A stretch of DNA of 16,698 nt, taken from positions 1-16,698 of the forward strand of contig UQCW01000057.1 of assembly GCA_900539625.1 (NCBI GenBank), in the 5' to 3' direction. Positions 14,321-16,698 of the stretch are shown here, piece by piece. The DNA is from an uncultured Prevotella sp. GTDB taxonomy: Bacteria > Bacteroidota > Bacteroidia > Bacteroidales > Bacteroidaceae. Below the pieces are notes generated by a model that saw nothing but the letters and a program-made list of their open reading frames with translations, was not told where the DNA came from and searched no databases. Both the position numbers and the translations under genes were made by a program. Within the stretch, counting starts at the first letter, position 1, and each line of letters starts with the position of its first letter.

Positions 14321-15965
14321 GCCATACGGAAGTAACTTCATTTCTTTCAGTCCATATTTTTCCTGCTTTCCTTAATCGTTTAAGCAAATAATCCAATTTA
14401 TTGTTCTTCTGTTTGTCGTCCAACTGGTCAGGCAACACGTCCCAAAGCAAACGCACTATTTCAGGTTTCGTCAACGAACCATGATCCTTCAAAGAGTCAA
14501 GCAACAATGCCTCGCATTTCTTGTCGTCCAATCCCTTGTGCTTGGAATATTCTATCTTCTGGTCTGTCACTTGGGCAATATCCTTTGCTATGAAGATATG
14601 TGGTAAACGACCTTCTATCAGTTTGCGCTTGCGGAGCATGGCAATAGCTTCTGGCGATATGCGCTTGCCTTTCTGTACAGAGTCTAACAGAACTGCATCT
14701 GTAAGAGACAGATTTTTGTTTTCTAATAGTAAGAGACTATAATTCTCATCAATAACTGTACCAGGCAAGGTCAAGACCACTTCTGTTGCTGTGGATTTGT
14801 CATAATCAGGCATTGGCAGATAGCGTTCCTTTTGGCTCACGAACATCTTATGAATTCCATAGCCCTGAGTATCAATCATCTTGATGTTCACCATAGCTTT
14901 TACCAGTGCTGGGTTGCGATAGTGCCTTGGTGTTTTTTCACCAGTTATATATTGGCTATAGTTTCCTTCAAAGAAGTAACCGTCATTTAGGAACGTCAGT
15001 TTGTCCTTGTCTTCCGTAACAATGATTCGTGCGTCGCTTTCGTACCTTTGATGAGCTATTGAATTATGAAGGCCTTCAAGAATGCTCTCCGTATCATATT
15101 TCCACACCTCGGCAGGAATAAGCGAGTTCTTCGGGTAAATCTTGAAGCGATAATTCCTTATTCTGTTCAGCAACTCACTCGTGGTCCGTATGAATGGTAT
15201 AGTGTAAATGTCACCAAAGGTTTGTCCGTCTTGAAAGCATTTCCAAACAATCTGCGCAATGTGATTGAGCTTATGTGCTTTTTCCTCTTTGCCGACAAGT
15301 AATAGTGTGGCTTTCGTAATCTTTCCGTCTATGGTCAAACACGCTTTGTCAAGAAACACTTTATCACTCCAAGAGTCACACTCCTTTGCAAACTTTGGGT
15401 AGCGTTGCTTATAGCCTTCACGAGCAAGCATGATAGCATCTGGGTCAAGATCGTCTATTGTAGCATCAGTGACGGCTTGCGCTGTCCAATCGTATGCGGA
15501 ATCTTCTTGCTCGTCAAGTATTACATTAAGGCGAGAATCTGTCAATTCCACCAACGAATCGTCCAATCTCTGCCATGCCTTGCTATGTGCATATACAGGA
15601 CGACGTTTCATGTGTTTTGGAACATGAATTACCCAAACCGTTTTGTGCGAGTCGTCCGTGATGAATTCTTCAACCAGCAATCCTTCAGATGGTAAGTTGG
15701 CGCACAAATCTGTCATTCTGAGCTTTGCTTTTTGTCTGTCGTAGTTGTATGTGTTAGTACCGACAATCTCCAAAGTATTGTCAACAACACCGATAACCAA
15801 ATGTCCGCCTTCCATATTCGACAAGGCGGAAACATAAGAAATGACATCATCCTTCTCTTTTCCGTTGAAGTCATTCTTCATGTTCTTGAATTCTTTCCAT
15901 TCACACTCCTCGTTTTCCTTTGGATATTTGGAAAGCAGATATTGTTGTAATTCTTGTTCGGTCAT
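14292..15965 (-). CDS. AlbA_2 (Schlafen AlbA-like) protein with GHKL-type ATPase domain and winged-helix tail
   Basis: The 557-residue protein is of a type often annotated as 'ATP-binding protein' or 'RNA-binding domain-containing protein'. The AlbA_2 domain (about 18-145) shows ECEWKEFKN, YVSALSNMEGGHLVIGV and YAHSKAWQR. A linker (about 160-280) leads to an HATPase_c_4-like region: ESILEGLHNSIAHQRYE (293-309) with the E297...N301 box, TFLNDGYF (324-331), and NPALVKAMVNIKMIDTQGYGI (351-371), where the GYG is typical. The C terminus (about 470-550) has winged-helix-like character. Such proteins are thought to bind nucleic acid; some act as transcriptional regulators or defence components. It starts 3 nt after the XRE gene stop, so the two are surely co-transcribed. 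The final codons overlap a hairpin. The precise activity is unknown. Confidence 0.85.
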   Translation of the reverse strand: MTEQELQQYLLSKYPKENEECEWKEFKNMKNDFNGKEKDDVISYVSALSNMEGGHLVIGVVDNTLEIVGTNTYNYDRQKAKLRMTDLCANLPSEGLLVEEFITDDSHKTVWVIHVPKHMKRRPVYAHSKAWQRLDDSLVELTDSRLNVILDEQEDSAYDWTAQAVTDATIDDLDPDAIMLAREGYKQRYPKFAKECDSWSDKVFLDKACLTIDGKITKATLLLVGKEEKAHKLNHIAQIVWKCFQDGQTFGDIYTIPFIRTTSELLNRIRNYRFKIYPKNSLIPAEVWKYDTESILEGLHNSIAHQRYESDARIIVTEDKDKLTFLNDGYFFEGNYSQYITGEKTPRHYRNPALVKAMVNIKMIDTQGYGIHKMFVSQKERYLPMPDYDKSTATEVVLTLPGTVIDENYSLLLLENKNLSLTDAVLLDSVQKGKRISPEAIAMLRKRKLIEGRLPHIFIAKDIAQVTDQKIEYSKHKGLDDKKCEALLLDSLKDHGSLTKPEIVRLLWDVLPDQLDDKQKNNKLDYLLKRLRKAGKIWTERNEVTSVWHLTENSQIP

Positions 15966-15968
15966 ATT

Positions 15969-16178
15969 CTATATATTCTGTTTCTTGATAAGTTCCAGTA
16001 CAGGTACTTGCAATAGTTCTGAAATCTTGAATAGGGTTTCAAGTGATGGTTGTGTAGTGTTGGTACACCACTTGCTGACAGTTGCAGGATCTTTGCCTAA
16101 TGCTTCTGATAGCCATCGGGCTGTTCTCTTGTGCTCAACGAGAACAACCTTTATACGATTGAAATCTTTATCTTCCAT
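15969..16178 (-). CDS. Small XRE-family helix-turn-helix regulator
   Basis: The 69-residue protein is little more than one Cro/C1-type helix-turn-helix: TARWLSEALGKDPATVSKWC (about 19-38) holds helices 2 and 3, and PSLETLFKISELLQVPVLEL (about 44-63) is the usual distal part. It probably binds its own promoter region and sets expression of the cassette, much like the controller protein of a restriction system. It is the first gene of the operon, with a TAnnTTTG box 18 nt upstream of its ATG and the next gene 3 nt downstream. Regulation of the cassette is inferred from size and position. Confidence 0.9.
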   Translation of the reverse strand: MEDKDFNRIKVVLVEHKRTARWLSEALGKDPATVSKWCTNTTQPSLETLFKISELLQVPVLELIKKQNI

Positions 16179-16195
16179 AAGACTAATAATTTCTG

Positions 16196-16223
16196 CAAAG
16201 ATACAATATCAATGTGAGATATT
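16196..16223 (-). promoter_or_regulatory. Promoter and possible operator of the XRE/AlbA_2/TOTE operon
   Basis: TATCTTTG on the minus strand (16196-16203) is a perfect TAnnTTTG box. Directly upstream of it, AATATC (16205-16210) and GATATT (16218-16223) form an inverted repeat with a 7-nt centre, where a regulator would block the -33 region. It is a candidate site for autorepression by the XRE protein. Confidence 0.55.
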
Positions 16224-16238
16224 TGAATAAATAGTAGT

Positions 16239-16351
16239 AAAAGTGGGAATATCCAACAAAATACTTTGCGTAATATTCAATTCTGGTGATAATCAAGTAA
16301 AACGTACGGCAAAAATCTTTGCACGGATTTTTATGCAATATTGCCACTTTT
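16239..16351. repeat. 14-bp inverted repeat in the intergenic region right of the cassette
   Basis: AAAAGTGGGAATAT (16239-16252) and ATATTGCCACTTTT (16338-16351) are complementary at 13 of 14 positions. They bracket 85 bp without a gene. The second arm overlaps the palindrome GCAATATTGC. No coding potential is seen between 16224 and 16643 on either strand. Confidence 0.45.
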
Positions 16352-16449
16352 TCCGCACAAAGCGTCACCTACAACTCTTGTTAAGTTTTATCACAAGTAT
16401 GATAGTTAAACAACCTCAAAGAAGCTCCTTTTATTTGGTAATTAAAATA

Positions 16450-16475
16450 GGGTGGGTGATTTAATTTACCCACCC
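16450..16475. repeat. Hairpin GGGTGGGT / ACCCACCC
   Basis: Perfect 8-bp arms (16450-16457 and 16468-16475) close a 10-nt loop, followed by a GTAGGGTG word. It may be part of an insertion-sequence terminal region, since a candidate transposase start lies 170 nt downstream, or a weak terminator. Confidence 0.5.
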
Positions 16476-16643
16476 TCTTGGTAGGGTGTTCAAAATCTAG
16501 AAAAAATCCGATGTTAAAATTGCGAGATTTTGGGCTTGTCAAGTTACTGACATTTAATGCTTAAAGTCGGAAAATAATTCTTGAAATATTTGCACAACAC
16601 GCTGATTTTTAGTAAATTTATATAAACAATACATGTGATATTT

Positions 16644-16698
16644 ATGAAAAAATCAGCTCAAGATAAGGAAATAGAAAAGCTCAAAATGCAGGTGGATA
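16644..16698 (+). CDS. Start of a gene cut by the window edge, possibly an IS3-type transposase OrfA
   Basis: Eighteen codons are visible, beginning MKKSAQDKEIEKLKMQVD, a charged helical stretch. Small first ORFs of IS3-family elements in Bacteroidota often begin with such a coiled coil of the (K/R)DxEIExLK type, which is the basis for the call. The upstream 150 nt carries a hairpin that could belong to the element's left end. Too little is present to be sure; any coiled-coil protein could start this way. Confidence 0.4.
   Translation, partial: MKKSAQDKEIEKLKMQVD

Noticed and set aside
16183..16368. 61-codon minus-strand frame right of the XRE gene
   Set aside because: It covers the operon promoter and operator-like repeat; Tyr/Phe-rich composition is typical of AT-rich non-coding DNA.

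Overview
The window looks like Bacteroidota DNA, most likely Bacteroidales and perhaps close to Prevotella. The evidence is several start-proximal TAnnTTTG boxes (the Bacteroidetes -7 element), little Shine-Dalgarno sequence, a secreted GH89 enzyme with a GEVED-type module and a short sorting-like tail, and an OMP_b-brl-type outer-membrane barrel. The species cannot be fixed from the sequence alone.

Left half (1-9000, visibly GC-richer, core-like). Positions 1-769 hold no credible gene. They contain a GC-rich tandem/inverted repeat (365-480), several hairpins and the promoter of a uracil permease (uraA-like, 770-2101, +). A large secreted alpha-N-acetylglucosaminidase follows (GH89/NAGLU, 2277-5912, +). 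It converges on a 971-residue outer-membrane beta-barrel protein (6052-8967, -), and a perfect bidirectional terminator (5964-6014) lies between them. The barrel gene's promoter is overlaid by three tandem units of long T and A tracts (9012-9094).

Right half (9000-16698, AT-richer, accessory). Nearly all genes are on the minus strand. Reading leftward from the right edge there is the start of a probable insertion-sequence gene (16644 onward, +), then a compact cassette. The cassette is a small XRE-type regulator (15969-16178), an AlbA_2/Schlafen-like plus GHKL-ATPase-like protein (14292-15965) and a primase-helicase-PLD fusion of the kind described as TOTE conflict proteins (11238-14126). Just beyond the cassette's left end is the 3' half of a CAT-anticodon tRNA with its own transcription terminator (11007-11095). 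That is the usual scar of an integrative element. Further left come an AAA ATPase of the DUF4143 type (9564-10751), a truncated partner gene (9364-9546), and a second copy of the TOTE gene reduced to its leader and last ~47 codons (9157-9340).

Taken together, the right half reads as a tRNA-associated defence/conflict island that received TOTE-type cassettes at least twice. The intact operon (regulator, ATP-dependent DNA-binding protein, primase-helicase) is the best candidate for an under-described system. Its motif-rich control region (repeats of CCTCACGGAA), the palindrome array in front of the AAA ATPase gene and four copies of TTGTTTACGCA at element edges are the structures that gene calls do not explain.
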